This document shows positions 47,576 through 64,000 of a stretch of 64,000 nucleotides of DNA, piece by piece; the stretch's first letter is position 1, and each line of letters begins with the position of its first letter. Made by a program: the position numbers and the translations under genes. The notes below the pieces were generated by a model. It was not told the DNA's origin and did no database searches. It saw only the letters and a list, made by a program, of their open reading frames with translations. The DNA comes from Eudorina sp. 2006-703-Eu-15 (taxonomy: Eukaryota > Chlorophyta > Chlorophyceae > Chlamydomonadales > Volvocaceae), in the NCBI GenBank assembly GCA_003117195.1, contig BDSI01000005.1, forward strand, positions 124,001 to 188,000, read 5' to 3'.

Positions 47576-50500
47576 CCCTGCCCGGCCCCCCCCCACCTGC
47601 GCAATGATGACCCCGGCCGCCATATCCCAGGGCTTCAACCGATACTCCCAGTAGGCATCCACCACCCCTGCGGGGGAGGCGGCGAGGGGGACAAGGAAAG
47701 GGGAGAGGGGGCAGAGCCGCATATGGGGGCTGGGCTGGCCTGGCCTGGGCTGCGTGGAGGAGGGTTGGAGGGGCGCGTGTGTGTGTGTGTGTGTGTGTGT
47801 GCGTGTGTGTGCGTGGAGTGGGATAATAGGGCGGGGCGCGCAGCCGCGGAGCATAGGACCGGCAATGGTGTGGCTGTATACATTCGCGATGGTGTGGCTG
47901 CGCACCCCTGTCATCCCGCCGGTGATCCCGTCCCGGTGCCAACCGGCGGCGGCTGCCCCACCCCGGCCCCCGTGGACCCCCGCACTCCTCAACACGACTT
48001 TCCCTGCAGGCCCGACCCTCCGCCCCGCCTCCCCCACCCACCCATTGACAGGTGGCAGAGGTCCACCGCCGCCGCCCCCAGCCTCCGCACCCCCTGGCAC
48101 ACGTCCGTGTACTCCCGGAAGAGCTCCATGTTGGCCAGCCATGCCTCGTCGTGCTCGTACCCGAACCCCGTCACTAGCAGGGACCGCCGCACCTCGGAGA
48201 CCTGCGGCGGGCGGGGGCGGGCGGGAGGGGGGGGGCCCCGGGGGGGAGGGGGCGGGTGGGGAGGGGGCGGGTGGGGAGGGGGCGGGAGGGGAGGGGGCGG
48301 GAGGGGAGGGGGCGGGTGGGGAGGGGCGGGAGGGGAGGGGGCGGGTGGGGAGGGAGGGATAAGGAGGGGGGACAGGGGGAAGGGGCTTAGCTATGCCCCC
48401 TTGCATGTCGCGCACGCCTGCTCTGCCTGGCCACGAAGCACACGCGCACATACACACACGCGCACACACGGGCAGGGTTCTCAATAAACACACACACGCG
48501 CACACACACACACACGCGCGCCCTCTCACCTGGCTGACCCTCACGGGCTTGCCGTTGCAGGTGGTGGGGCGACCCTTGTGCGCCGCGAAGGTGCGGGTGG
48601 CCCAGGCGTGGGGGCCGCCTGCGGGCGGGGGGCGGGGGGCGGGGGGCGAGGGGAGGGTGTGCGGAGGGCGGATTTCTGTGATGGGGAGGGGGCGGGCTCT
48701 CAGCCCACGAAGAGGGTATGACCCAAGAGGTTTGGGGATTCGGTCGACTACGGACTCACACCCACCCACCCACCCACCCACCCACCCACCCACCCTACCA
48801 ACCACCCACCCACCCAACCACCCAACCACCCAACCACCCACCCGTGAACTCCACCACGCAGCCCGCCACGGGTGTGGCCCCACGGACGACCCCCACGCTG
48901 ACCGCGAAGGCGGGGTAGCTGTGCGCGAAGTTGGTGGTGCCGTCCAGCGGATCCACGCACCTACGCCGGGGGGTACATGATGGGGGGGGCCGGGCGGGGG
49001 GGGGGGGTAAAAAGAAACAGCCCAGACACACCCAGCCCGTCGACAAATACTTACCAACGGGGCCGGGGGTGTTACAGGGAGTTGGAGCTGGACAGATGGA
49101 AGCTGCGCTGCTGCCAGCGGGAGGAGGGTGTTGGCTGTACCCCGAGGGGACACAGCCACGTGGGGTTAGGTAAACCACCCGGCATCCGTGTGTGTATCCA
49201 TATCCGCGGGCAGGGCAGGGCAGGGTCCGGGATCCGAGGTCCGGACGGGAGGCTCGGGAGGCGCGGAAGGGGCCGGGGCCGGGGCCGGGGCCGAGTGGGA
49301 TGGGATGGCGCCTTGGGCCTCCCCGGGGGCGGAGTTCAGTGCCGGCCCAACGTGTGTTTGGACAGCGACCAACCCCTCTCCCCCCTCCCCCGTACAGGAC
49401 GGCACCGCCGACCTCTCCGTGGGAGGGCGGGAGAGGGCGGGAGGACCCCTCGGGAGCGGTCGCCAGCGGTACCGTACTTGGGGCGTATGTGGGGCCGAGC
49501 CCGACCCATGGGTCAGATGCCCGACCCATGGGTCAGATGCCCGACCCATGGGTCAGATGCCCGACCCATGGGTCAGATGCCCGACCCATGGGTCAGATGC
49601 CCGACCCATGGGTCAGATGCCCGACCCATGGGTCAACGCCACCCACCCCGGCACCACAAGGCCCGGGTGACCGCCGCGGTCCAAGCCCCCAGCGCCACGG
49701 CGGTTGACGAGCCCGCGGGCCCGCCAGGATAAGAGCGCGGTGCATAACCGCCTGGGATTACAACTGGTAACGGTAGAAGGACCGTTGGGAAACCGTTACG
49801 GGTACGACAGAGCCCGGGCACCCACCACAGGTAGGGGCTGTCCGTGTTGCCGCTGACGCCGCCTTCCTCCCCGAGCAGCGCGTGGTTGGGGAAGTGCCGC
49901 CGCAGCACCTGAAGGGGGGGGCCAGGGCAAGGCAGGGCAGGGCAGGGCAGGGCAGGGCAGGGCAGGGCAAGGCACAAATCAAGCAGCAGGGTGGGCGCGG
50001 CGTTGCGGCAGCGAGGCACTCAGGTCTGACTGTACGACAGGTCGTTGAGCGCAGCACCATCACATCCCGTACACAGCAGACCGGCGGATCGGCCGGTGAG
50101 TGCGGGGTTTAGGTGGCGGCGTCCATCGGCTTCCGGGCTGACGTCATCACGGCGGCGTCGTCCATCGCGGGCGGGGGGGGGGGCGGCTCGTTGGGTGCCG
50201 CTGCAAACACGGAAACAAAGTGTCTGACCGCGATATTGCGGATCCTCGGGGGCACGGCTTCCAGGCTGTGGGTCCTTGTGGTTTCTGACGCCAACGAACA
50301 GACGATCCGCCAACAACACAGTCGCCGGGGCACGCGGCGATCTGAAGGCGGCACCTCCCAGTGTCCTGGCCCCTCTGCCACCCGGCCCCTGCCCCCCTGC
50401 ACCCCGGCCCCACCCACCGCAAGCACCGCCTCCTCGCTCGCCTTGTCGGTCTCCGTCACCAAATCGGTGGCGCCCTTGAAGCTGATGGATCGCGGCCGGT

Positions 50501-50965
50501 CTAGGGCCTCGCGCACAACCTGGCAGAGCGGTACGGTGAGTACGGCGACCGCGTAGTCAACGGTCCTAAAACGGCCGATTGGCCGATACTTGCTGGGCCG
50601 GCCGAGAGTTCTACCGCCACCTCACATTGGTTTGGGACGAGTTTGGTCAGGCAGTTCAGCTATCGCGCGCACAAACAAGAGCTCCATAAGATGCGGTAGG
50701 CTTCAGAACGTGTAACTCATCCAATCGTTTATGATCTATTAAGTTGTGATTGCATAACCATCGATCGACTCACCGCGGCGCCTTTCTCCGCGGCAATAAC
50801 GGCTACATCCAGCAGTTCTGACAAGATAGACGCATCGCTCGTTGTCGCTGCTTCGTTGGACGCAACTTTGGCTTGGGTGCGTACAGCACGAAATGCTATC
50901 GCAGGTTTGCACCTTGTTTGTCTCACTGATTGACGTCCGAGCAGGCTGCAATGGCACTTCAACAT
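45879..50965 (-). CDS. IMPL1: chloroplast-type inositol monophosphatase-like protein (IMPL1)
   Basis: Mg-dependent sugar-phosphate phosphatase; plant IMPL1 is plastidial and hydrolyses inositol and L-galactose phosphates. Exons: 50965-50774, 50519-50418, 49908-49826, 48960-48842, 48618-48530, 48201-48042, 47667-47597, 46526-46434, 45983-45879; phases agree, 337 residues, close to the family. The N-terminal ~45 residues are Arg/Ser/Thr-rich, a plausible plastid transit peptide. Motifs: DLVTETDKASEEAV, LLGEEGG (Glu112/113), WCVDPLDGTTNFA (Asp129, Asp132), LVTGFGYEHDEAW, RRLGAAAVDLCH, KPWDMAAGVIIAQEAGA (Asp263) and MDGRPFSVFERSMLASNGHLH; all metal ligands are present. The short last exon restores the IMPL1 ending LLERGVDLSPWF...Y. 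ATG 50965 is used because the in-frame upstream codon at 50974 is GTG. Introns are full of minisatellites. Confidence 0.92.
46021..46095 (+). repeat. dispersed repeat family 2, copy in last IMPL1 intron
   Basis: After a CA microsatellite the sequence reads GGTTATATGGTAAGTATATC, then GGGTTCGGGCGGGCGGGTTTC and TTTTCTAAACACAC. The same order occurs at 56028-56098 and, on the other strand, at 59195-59300. Confidence 0.65.
46577..46598 (+). repeat. intron-borne TATAGG...GGTAGACAT element end
   Basis: TATAGGACTGATTGGTAGACAT is a variant of the 35149 end, followed by ATTCAAACTGGGGG as at 32336. In the sense of the IMPL1-like gene it is inverted and lies about 50-70 bp upstream of the exon 8 acceptor. 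A forward-type relative (rc of 46371-46390) lies near the donor of the following intron. Confidence 0.6.
46855..47512. repeat. ~25-bp GC-only minisatellite in an IMPL1 intron
   Basis: About 25 degenerate copies of CCCCCTGCCCGGGCCCCCGCATCCG fill the intron between exons 7 and 8. Copies near 47400-47510 are almost identical; the rest are shortened. All six frames stay mostly open, producing false proteins of up to about 880 residues. Confidence 0.95.
47531..47574. repeat. 44-base C homopolymer
   Basis: An uninterrupted C run sits just before the 3' end of the same intron array. Its length is likely to be unreliable in any assembly. Confidence 0.95.
48236..48360. repeat. 18-19-bp G-rich minisatellite in IMPL1 intron 5
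   Basis: Tandem [23 protein letters not shown] units lie between IMPL1 exons 5 and 6. A CCCA-rich array at 48763-48842 abuts exon 4 at its donor. Confidence 0.85.
49009..49113. repeat. two repeat families side by side in IMPL1 intron 3
   Basis: 49009-49060 is a reverse copy of family 2 (AAGAAACAGCCC ... AAATACTTACCAAC). 49073-49113 is a diverged copy of the intron element end (TACAGGGAGTTGG ... AAGCTGCGCTGCTGCC), very like the right end of the element at 35369-35407. Confidence 0.5.
49501..49640. repeat. 20-bp tandem array of the GACCCATGGGTC palindrome
   Basis: Seven units of CCGACCCATGGGTCAGATGC, all but the last identical, lie in IMPL1 intron 3. Each unit carries one copy of the 12-bp palindrome found singly elsewhere in the window. 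Confidence 0.95.
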
Positions 50966-52834
50966 CTTGGTCACCTTTCGCTAAATGCGGTCATGCACAA
51001 AATTGCGTTGATAGTACTCGAAGCGCTCTTGATGTAAGAGTTATATTGCGGGTGACCCAGGGGTGAACGGAGCGATGTCGTACCTTATCATCCACACTCC
51101 GAAGTGAGACATAGCCAGCTGACATCTACCAAAATCTTTAGGATTGGCCGTACATAAAAATCACTTTAAAATTCTCCCCTCGCCCGACCTCCTACGCCGC
51201 TGATCAAGAGGCACGTGTCCGAGCCGCGCACTCCGCCCGGGAAGGGGGGAGAAGGAGAGGACAGGGGAGGTCCCAACGGGGCCCGTCGGTCGCCCCACCA
51301 GCGGCGCAGCGAGTCCTCCCCGGCAGGCCTGCAGGCGGCGTCAGCCACCCCCGCTGAGGAGATCCCTCTCTGAACCCTACAAAGAGGAGCCAGTACAGGT
51401 GGCACAAGGGTGGCCGCAAAGGGATGAGACGGTCACCTACACACAAAAAAGAAAGTCAGTGGTGGACTGGTGGTGCTGTTCCGCGGCAAGTGCCTGTTGG
51501 GGCAGCCGCCGGGCCGCTGGTGTGCGGACCAGCATCAACTGCCGCGTACCAGGATTTTGAGGGGCGCGGCCGGGATGGGTATGAAAGAAATCTTCATGTG
51601 GTGCCGGTGACGGGGGGTTGCAAGAAGAAGGGTGCCAACCGCAAAGTAAGCGCGCAGCTGAGGTCGCTCTTCGACGCGCGAGAGCACATCAGAGGCCATA
51701 CTTGTAACAAGCAAGCGGGTCACACTGACACCGAGGTTTCCCCTTTTGAGCTGAATCAGCTGCAGCCACGCACCAGAGCGGCTGGGTGCGTCTGGGTGGC
51801 AAACGGGCCAACCCTCCCGATGCCCCGTCGCTGCACGACACCTCACCTCCCAGCAAGAAATGAGTTTAAAAAGTGCAAAGTAAGCATACAAAGACGTGGG
51901 ATATTAGGTGTAATTGTGTGAATCGGCTTGTCAGCATGCTTTGAACTGTTCACACCGATTTGGAGGCCTCAGTACAGGTCAGTACAGGTCATCTATCCTC
52001 GCCTCCCTTTTCCTCACGTCCAGATTTACGCGGCTGGGACACACATTTTTCATTTGTGAAATGCGACTGTTTCCTGTTTTACGAGCAGGCAACTCGTGAC
52101 GCGCACAAACTGCACTCACCTCGCATGCATGTTTTTAGACTTTACAGTCGTTTTTTTGCAGGAAACAACAATATAAATTTCAAAAGGCTGCAACCTCGTG
52201 TTAGCGGGACATGGCTGTACGGGTACGAAGTTTCCGAATTTCAAAATCTGGCACTGTGTGACTCGCGGACAAAATTATCATAACATACCTTGAATTTTCA
52301 CTCTGACGCTCTGCTCTGCTGCCATTAGTGATAAGCATTTAGTGGACTGTTCTGTACCGCATAAATATTAAGTAATCACGGTTGGTATTGCCGCGATGGT
52401 TTTGCCTCGTCACCTGAATTATTTGTGTACTGCAGTACGCACCTCTGAGATGGCCGCGGCGCGACCCTACAGTCGACAGTGAACCCTCACATTACTAAAC
52501 CGTGTATCACAAGCAGATTTCTCGCAATTTTAATTTATGTTGTGCTTAAACCAGGATAGACACAGATTACCCCTGACACGGCACAAAACCAGCTGTCCAG
52601 CTCTTGTCGGTGTGTGGTCGTACGCCACATGCGCCTCTCGCTTTTGAGGAGATATCACCAAATAATGCGCCCAATCCAATCAAAACACGCCCATACTACT
52701 GTGGGCATCTCATTAAGCGCCTCCGCAGGATGTTGCCTAGCCTTCGCTCTACGTTTTGCCCGTTTTCGTGACGCGGTGCGAGCACACATCCGCCAGCGCT
52801 CTTCTGAAACTCAGTGTGCTTGGGCGGGCGCAAG
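50966..52834. promoter_or_regulatory. divergent promoter region between IMPL1 and pseudokinase genes
   Basis: About 1.9 kb between two start codons facing outward. 51900-52700 is the most AT-rich and repeat-poor stretch of the window, consistent with promoter DNA. A 165-codon ATG frame (51424-51921, +) with no recognisable domain overlaps an equally open - strand frame; neither is called a gene. An upstream non-coding or coding exon of the kinase-like gene may lie here. Confidence 0.4.
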
Positions 52835-57877
<5,043 letters not shown>

Positions 57878-58454
57878 TTAACAGTACCATCCGTAGTAGC
57901 AGTGGCAGTAGCAGCGGATGCCACTGGGTCAGTCCCGTCGGGTGCTGCGTTTCGGTAAGGCCAGGGGTTCGACCCACCAGCCCCCCTTTGCGTCAAGTGT
58001 GGCGGGCGCTGAGGCGGGTTTGGTTGAGGTCTGGTTTGCACATCGAAGTCTGCGAGGCGGTGAGACTGCCACGGGTTGTGGAGGTGATGGGGTCGAGGGG
58101 GTGGTCAGCTGGTCTTTCTTGCACGCGAGGAGCCGGCGCCAAATAGCCTCCACACTCACACTGATGGCCGCCCGACAGCGACTTGCCTGCGTCCCCACCG
58201 GCTGGGTATTTAGTTCGGCCTCGTACCAAATGTGTGGGTCAGCTAGGGGGGTTGTCGAATGAAATACAACCAATGGGGCTCAAGGGTGCGTACGGGCGCG
58301 GTTGCGGAGTTCGACCCTGATGGGTTCGGCTGGCCACCCACTTGACCTGATACGGCATTCAGCCGCGTTTCCACGTTTGGGGGGTGGAGGCGGGCACTCT
58401 TGAACGCGGGTTCGCTTGAGCACGACTAACATTAATGTTCAAATGACTGCGTGT

Positions 58455-58459
58455 TGTAA
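58455..58459 (+). terminator. candidate TGTAA poly(A) signal of the pseudokinase gene
   Basis: First TGTAA after the stop at 57875-57877, about 580 bp downstream, at the point where low-complexity GGAT repeats begin. Confidence 0.5.
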
Positions 58460-58862
58460 CGGGTATTGGATCAGGCGGGATGGATGGATGGATGAACGGA
58501 TGAATGAATGCTGAAGTGATAAATGGATGGATGGATGAATGCTGAAGCGATGGATGGACGAACGGGTGAATGCTGAAGTGATGGATGGGAGGTGATGAGA
58601 GCTTTAATTGAAACCACCCAAGGGTGCTGTGGCGGCAGGACGGTGAGGGTGCGCTGCCCCAAAGAGTGGTGGCCGTACACAGGCAGGGGTGTGGGTGGGA
58701 GGAAGCTCCCGGGTGGGGGCCCTAACCCCGCGCGAAGGGTGCGTCTTCGGAGCGCCTCCAAAGATAGATCTTGCGGCGGGCAGCAATAATGGCCCATGGT
58801 GGGGCGCCGCCGCTTCGTCACGCATCGTCCGCTCTTTCGCCATTGGTCAGTCGGATCCCGGG

Positions 58863-59035
58863 CTGACGGGCTGGCGGGCTGGCAGGCTGGCAGACTGGCA
58901 GGCTGGCGGGCTGGCAGGCTGGCAGACTGGCAGGCTGGCGGGCTGGCAGGCTGGCAGACTGGCAGGCTGGCGGGCTGGCAGGCTGGCAGACTGGCAGGCT
59001 GGCGGGCTGGCAGGCTGGCAGACTGGCAGGCTGGC
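58863..59035. repeat. 32-bp GGCTGGCAGGCTGGCAGACT minisatellite
   Basis: Just over five copies of a 32-bp higher-order unit, itself built from 8-bp GGCTGGCR monomers (GGG, AGG, AGA variants in fixed order). The copies are nearly identical, suggesting recent amplification. Confidence 0.95.
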
Positions 59036-59194
59036 TTCAGAGACCCTGTTGGTGTGACTCGGAGATTGTTTGCGGGGGCCTGGCCCCGAACGGGTGTCAC
59101 GCACACCTGTTGTAGACGCCGCGCAAGGACCACTTTTGGGTTTGTCTCGGAGACGTTGGGGCGCCGGCCAAGGCCTCCTCGCGGGTTGCTATGA

Positions 59195-59300
59195 GTGTGC
59201 CTAGATAAGAAACCCGCCCGGGCGGCTACGTTATGTGTGTTTAGAAATGCAGCCCGCCCGCCCGTCCGATCCCAGGTGGCAATATACTTACCATACAACC
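59195..59300 (-). repeat. dispersed repeat family 2, reverse copy
   Basis: On the minus strand it reads TATGGTAAGTATATTGCC, CGGGCGGGCGGGCTGC, TTTCTAAACACACA, and then a second CGGGCGGGTTTCTTATCTA block. It is intergenic, showing the family is not confined to introns. Confidence 0.65.
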
Positions 59301-62300
59301 TGATTTAGAAGATACGCTATGTGTGTGTACCCACATAGGAATTGCAGCAAGTAGCCATGAGTGAATGGGCCTGAGGTCCTCTGGGAACTGAGGGCGGCAC
59401 AGCTAATGAGTCGTTGTCAGGCGCGTTTGCGTCATCTTGTTGTGCAATTCTGTACGGTATGTTCGGGGTGTGTTGATTGTCGTATACACGTCGGTTAATG
59501 TTTGTCACGCCAGGGGAGGGAAGATTGTTGTGTTGGGCCGCGCATTTGCGGGCGAGGGCTAGCTGTTATGCCGCACATGTGGGCCTTGCGCTCCCTCGCC
59601 CCGTTTTCATCTTTTTCTTGTCTATTCAACCCCCGACCCCCCGGCCCCCCGACCCCCCGGCCCCGGGGTGCACCGCTGCCTGACCGTCTGACTGGCCGTC
59701 GGATGACCCGAGGGACTAAATCTGCCGCCTGACTCGCCGGAGCTCATCACCCACCCATTACTTATCCGCCGATGTGAGCGTGTGTGCGCGCCCAGCCGCC
59801 CATCTGTGTTTGTCGTGTGTTTAATGAGTCGTGTGTGTATATGTGCATGTTTGTGCGGTATGTATGCTTCACTTTTTGTTGGTGGTAGTGAATGATTGAG
59901 GTGGTTGGATGAATATTTGAACGGTTAATGTACGAGTTAGTGTTGTGACAGGTGGCGGACCCCTGAGAGGGGACCATCGGCGAAGACATGCCAGGTGGGG
60001 CCGGCTGCCGGGCAAAAGCCAAGGGGACGACAGTGGTGGCGCTGGCTCGTGAGCGGCACCTCTGGTCCCTATCTAACACCCCAGCCAACGACATGCAGGG
60101 TGGATCGTCTTCTCGCCTTTGGCCACCGTTCTTTTGCAGGCTTCGTTTGAATGCCGGGGCAGGCTCTGCTGTCGTGCTGTCGCCTGAGGGGGATGTGGAC
60201 TGGGTGGGTTCGCATGGGTTGTGTGGGCGCCATAGTTGTTGTTTCTCGGGTGCGACTGTTCCAGTGTAAGCAGCTGCACTGCTGCCGGCAAGTTGGAGGT
60301 CCACCCTACAAACCCGGAGGACGCTCGTTTGATGGCTGGAGGAGGGCTGTGGGGGCTGTGGGAGTATCAGGCTGGACGGGGCTGGAGTAACCCCCTCGTA
60401 CTGGGTACAACGGTGTAGGACACCCATCGGTGCATCGCCGCATGGGGAGCAGCGGGCGACCCGGAGTGGCGGATAATAATGGCTGACGAGACCCAGTCGA
60501 CCCAGTCGACCGACGCGCTCTCCAGCCACATGCACACTGCGGCCGGCGTGGCAGTCCAGAACTACAGGTACACGGGTGCGACTCCCAATCCCAAGTACGG
60601 CACAACAGCGAGACAGGAGCCCGGCCGTACACACACAGAGGGCCCTATCATTGACGGGCCGTCCTCAGTGGCAGGCACGGTGGCATCGTGGCAGCGCAGC
60701 GTGCGGCACTCTGGCCGCCGTACGACCCGCCCCAGCAGCGAAAGGGGCACGTGCCATGACATGGCGCCACTGGTTGGTACTTCAGAAAGGCTCCTCTAGG
60801 GGCCCGCCTCCCCGCGACGGCCCGCCCGTCCTCAAGCCCTTCCAACGATATTCATACCCCGCCCCCCACCCCGCATAAATTCGCAGCGATCCGCCAAGGT
60901 GCTCCCAACAGCTCGCGAGTTCCCTATCCACTTCAGAGCCAGGGCCGCCAGCACTGCGTCGCACCGGCGCAGTGCCGCAAACCGCCGCGCAAGGGTTATA
61001 TATATCTTCGGAGTCTGTGCAGATCGAGATTGTCCTCATCTGGATTGAATGAATGCCCCCATATGGATGGACCCCGTACGACGGCATGCCTCGTTGCCTT
61101 GCCTTGCCTTGCCTCCATCCCTGCCCGGTACCCGCGGGCGCGGCTGGGCCAGGCGCGCGGCGCTGTCCATCCTGTGCCGTACTCCACCGGCACGCGGCGC
61201 TGTCCATCCTGTGCCGTACTCCGCCGACAGCGCACAACCAGGGGCCGCCTCTCCACCGCCTCTCAGAAAAACAAAACAGCACAGCCACACGCCGCAGTAG
61301 CAGCCTTCCATACACATGTACACGTACTCTGTCATGTCGGGCGGGTTCTTGTTCTAAACACAGTCATACACCGTATCAAGCTCCGCGCCAAGCGAGGGGT
61401 GGGAAGTAACGCGAGGGGCGCAGACGCTCGCGGCCTCTCACACACACAGACGCCACCCGGAGCCCGCTTCCTCCCGACACACTTCGGGGCCGACCACAAC
61501 ACCGCCCAACCAACCGCCCAACCAACCAGTACTCCGGATTCCACAGAGGCACCTCGGGTGGCTCCCGAATGGCGGTGCACCCACTGAAGGGGGGGAGAGG
61601 ACGCTCGCAGGCCCAGGACGCGTCATCCGGCCACTGGCGAGCCCCCCCCACACACACCCGAATTCCTGTCACGTTTCTGTTTCACTACTCTTCCAGACCC
61701 CACCACCAATCTCCCCACCGAGCTCAATCCTCTCAATCCCGCACCCCCATCCCGCACCCCCATCCCAACATCCCGGTGCTGTGGTGCGGTGCGCGGACCC
61801 TACTCGCCGCCCAAGCTAAATATACGGTAGGGCAGGCGGTAGGCCAGGCTCTCGCCCGGCCCAGTCGACACACACCGGGGGTGCGGCTTCGGCGTCCAAC
61901 CCAGTCGAAGTCGGAGTTGGACCGGCTGGGGCCAATCGACCGCCTTGGGACGCCCCGCTCAGCCCCCGTGTGTGTGTGTGTGTGGGGGGGGGGGGCAGCG
62001 GAAGCGGAAGGACCCACTGCACCCACTCGAACCCCGCGTGCCCGGGTCCTGCGACTGCCGTACAACCGTACAAATCCTCCGAAAGACCGCACCCTGCACT
62101 GCTGCATACGCGCACATACCGATGGATGGATGGATGGATGGATGCATGCATGCATGCCAGTGTCGACGCACACGCACACATACACACACACAAACACTCC
62201 GTTTTCTTTTGCACACACACACACACACACGCTGGGCTTCACTCGTGTACGGCAGGCAGCTCCGCGGTATACACACGCACACACATACACATACACAGAC

Positions 62301-62386
62301 ACACGCAGCCCGCCGACCACAACGGGGCCCCCACTCGCGCGGCTGGCGCTGTGGGGTGGCGCGAGGTAAGCGGATAAATGGGCAGT

Positions 62387-62452
62387 TAAGTAGGTAGGTA
62401 GGTAGGTAGGTATGTAGGTAGGTAGGTAGGTAGGTAGGTAGGTAGGTATATC
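62387..62452. repeat. GTAG tetranucleotide microsatellite
   Basis: About 15 GTAG units with one GTAT interruption. Confidence 0.95.
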
Positions 62453-63475
62453 GGCCGTGGAGCCTGCCGCATACAGAACGTACACACCGCCCGCACCGGC
62501 TGGCTGGCTTTCACACGCGACGACATCAGCCCAGCCAAGGGCATGAGGCAGCCAGCCGACGCAGCTCCGCCGCAACCTGCCCCTCGCCAGTCCGCGGGCT
62601 GACCACCACTCAAGCACTGATGCTGTAATTGGTTCAGGACTCACATCGCATTCCGTTGCGACCGAGCGCACGCCAATGCCCCACGGGTCGGCCCCTGCCG
62701 CGACAGTCTGCAGCACAATGCCATACACAGATAGATATGCGTGCGCGCATGCACTTTGCGTCGCACTTCTGGGCCTCTCCTTATATCTGATAACCCCCCC
62801 TCCCCCTGTGACGTGACAGTACCCTTCATGCGCATTCGATTAACGAATCATTATTCCCATATCTCTTGACTCAACGCGCCCAACGACGCGATCGATCTGC
62901 CTGCGACATAACGAACACCCCGTCCTCCCTCCTTCCCTCCCTACATCCGTCCCTCCGTCCCTCCGTCCCTCCGTCCGTCCGTCCGTCCGTCTGTACGTCT
63001 GTCAGTCTGTCTGTCTGCCTGTCTGCCCATCCGGTCGAAACCATCCGCGAACGCGTCAAGCTGTCGTACCGAGCCCCCCCCCCACACACACACTGCATGA
63101 GCGCCCGTAGCGCGCCAGACATCTATAACATCACCACCACCATCACCATCACCACGACAAAACAACACCATCAGCATCAGCGTCATCTTCATTATTGTCA
63201 CGCGACCGCAACCATGCCGCTCAATGCTGCATACAGATGCTATCTCCGAGCTGCTCAGGAACGCGCCCTAGGGTGCTGCAAGGACTTTGAGGAGGAGGTT
63301 GAACCGCGGGCTACGTCGCCCAGTTTTGCGCTTGGCGGGAACCCCCGGAGGGGGAGAACCACCAGGTGCTGCATGGATTTGAGGGCGGGCAGCCCACCGA
63401 GGCCCGCGAGGCAACGGTGCTGCACGGGGCCCAGTCGGAGACGAGAGGGCATGGCTGAGGCTGATGCCCTTTTCC

Positions 63476-63511
<36 letters not shown>

Positions 63512-64000
63512 GAAACCGCGGACGGTACAAATTATGTCCCAAGTTCTGTCAGGACGCGCCCTGGCGCGCCGCTGCCCATCACCTTCAAGGCGGCAGCACG
63601 GGGCCCTGCGGGGTTGGGTCGGTTAGGTTGGTTGAGTCGGTTGGGTCGGTTGAGGGTGCTGGCAGGTAGTGTTCGCAGCACAACACAAGAGCGAGTCCGA
63701 GGGGTGCACCCACGCGGGGCAGAGAGTCCATGGGTGGGGTGGGGTTGGGCAGCAGCTCGCGCGGAAGGGCGAGGGGAGGGAGAGTCTTCCGCCCCCTCCT
63801 CTGTCCCCTTTGCGCTGGGTGCGCCCGGGGCCCGCCTTCCGAGTTCGTGTGTTTCAATGCGCTGCAAACCCTTCCCCCCCTTCCCAAGGCGCGCGCGAAC
63901 ACGACCAACACAAAGCGAGTTCCTCCGCACCGCGCACGCACCGGGTCAGCCCTCCCCAACTCTGCAGCAACATCCGCCCACCCATCCACCCGCCGCAACA

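Larger units (their letters stand above)
58460..64000. other. repeat-rich intergenic region, no recognisable gene
   Basis: 5.5 kb with GGAT repeats (58475-58590), a 32-bp minisatellite (58863-59035), a family 2 copy (59195-59300), a 31-bp duplication (61150-61215), GATG and GTAG tetramers (62118-62152, 62387-62452), CCGT repeats (62950-63030) and TA/CA microsatellites (63475-63511). The longest - strand frame (59762-60634) has no recognisable domain and antisense shadows, so it is not called. A gene beginning beyond 64000 may have its flank here. Confidence 0.45.

Noticed and set aside
46508..49159. Long open frames on both strands (up to about 880 codons)
   Set aside because: They run through GC-only minisatellites and a C homopolymer with no stop codons; the real IMPL1-like exons are short and join by GT-AG to a normal family protein.
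49501..49640. CRISPR-like array of 20-bp repeats
   Set aside because: Units are directly tandem with no spacers, lie in an intron of a eukaryotic gene, and are a plain minisatellite.
59762..60634. 290-codon minus-strand frame
   Set aside because: No known domain, overlapping open frames on the other strand, low-complexity surroundings; not enough to call a gene.

Overview
The window is nuclear DNA from a high-GC green alga, most likely a volvocine (Chlamydomonas/Gonium/Volvox-type, Chlamydomonadales). Supporting signs are intron-rich genes with GT-AG introns of about 150-1100 bp, G-rich donors (GTGGGT, GTGAGC), TGTAA poly(A)-type signals, very large proteins full of Ala/Gly/Gln/Pro tracts, abundant TG/CA microsatellites and minisatellites, and three copies of the algal telomere unit TTTTAGGG inside the sequence. 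It is not bacterial: no operons, and every recognisable protein has to be assembled across introns. All exon models here were made by hand, joining reading frames at GT-AG boundaries whose phases agree and whose joined protein restores family motifs.

Seven genes are supported. Left to right: (1) a + strand membrane-anchored class III nucleotide cyclase (1268-11105), with three N-terminal membrane helices and a low-complexity region of over 2,000 residues before the catalytic domain. (2) A - strand Kre6/Skn1-type GH16 glucan-modifying protein (23997-18068) with a signal peptide, a C-terminal membrane helix and a Gln-rich coiled-coil tail. (3) A + strand mitochondrial proline dehydrogenase (24948-29117), divergent from gene 2. 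(4) A + strand ER M28 metallopeptidase of the ERMP1 type (29877-40029, 19 exons). (5) A - strand secretory GT90/CAP10-type glycosyltransferase (44949-42259), convergent with gene 4. (6) A - strand inositol-monophosphatase-like enzyme close to plant chloroplast IMPL1 (50965-45879). (7) A + strand TKL-like protein kinase-fold gene (52835-57877) that has lost the HRD aspartate and looks like a pseudokinase.

The genes are not an obvious pathway. Three (GH16, M28, GT90) share the secretory route and could act on wall or matrix glycoproteins, but the order looks like ordinary eukaryotic gene order. Spacers of 0.7-7 kb hold promoters, 3' UTRs and repeats. 12239-18067 and 58460-64000 contain no gene I can recognise.

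The most unusual layer is the repeats. A 12-bp palindrome GACCC-NN-GGGTC occurs at 15 loci (21 copies), about half inside exons and read in all three frames. A short element with inverted ends (TATAGGAAATTGGTAGACAT ... CTGCGCTGCTGC) sits in introns of three genes, usually with the same polarity relative to splice sites. A second dispersed family is linked to TG/CA microsatellites. Many introns carry their own distinct minisatellite, up to about 650 bp of CCTG repeats.
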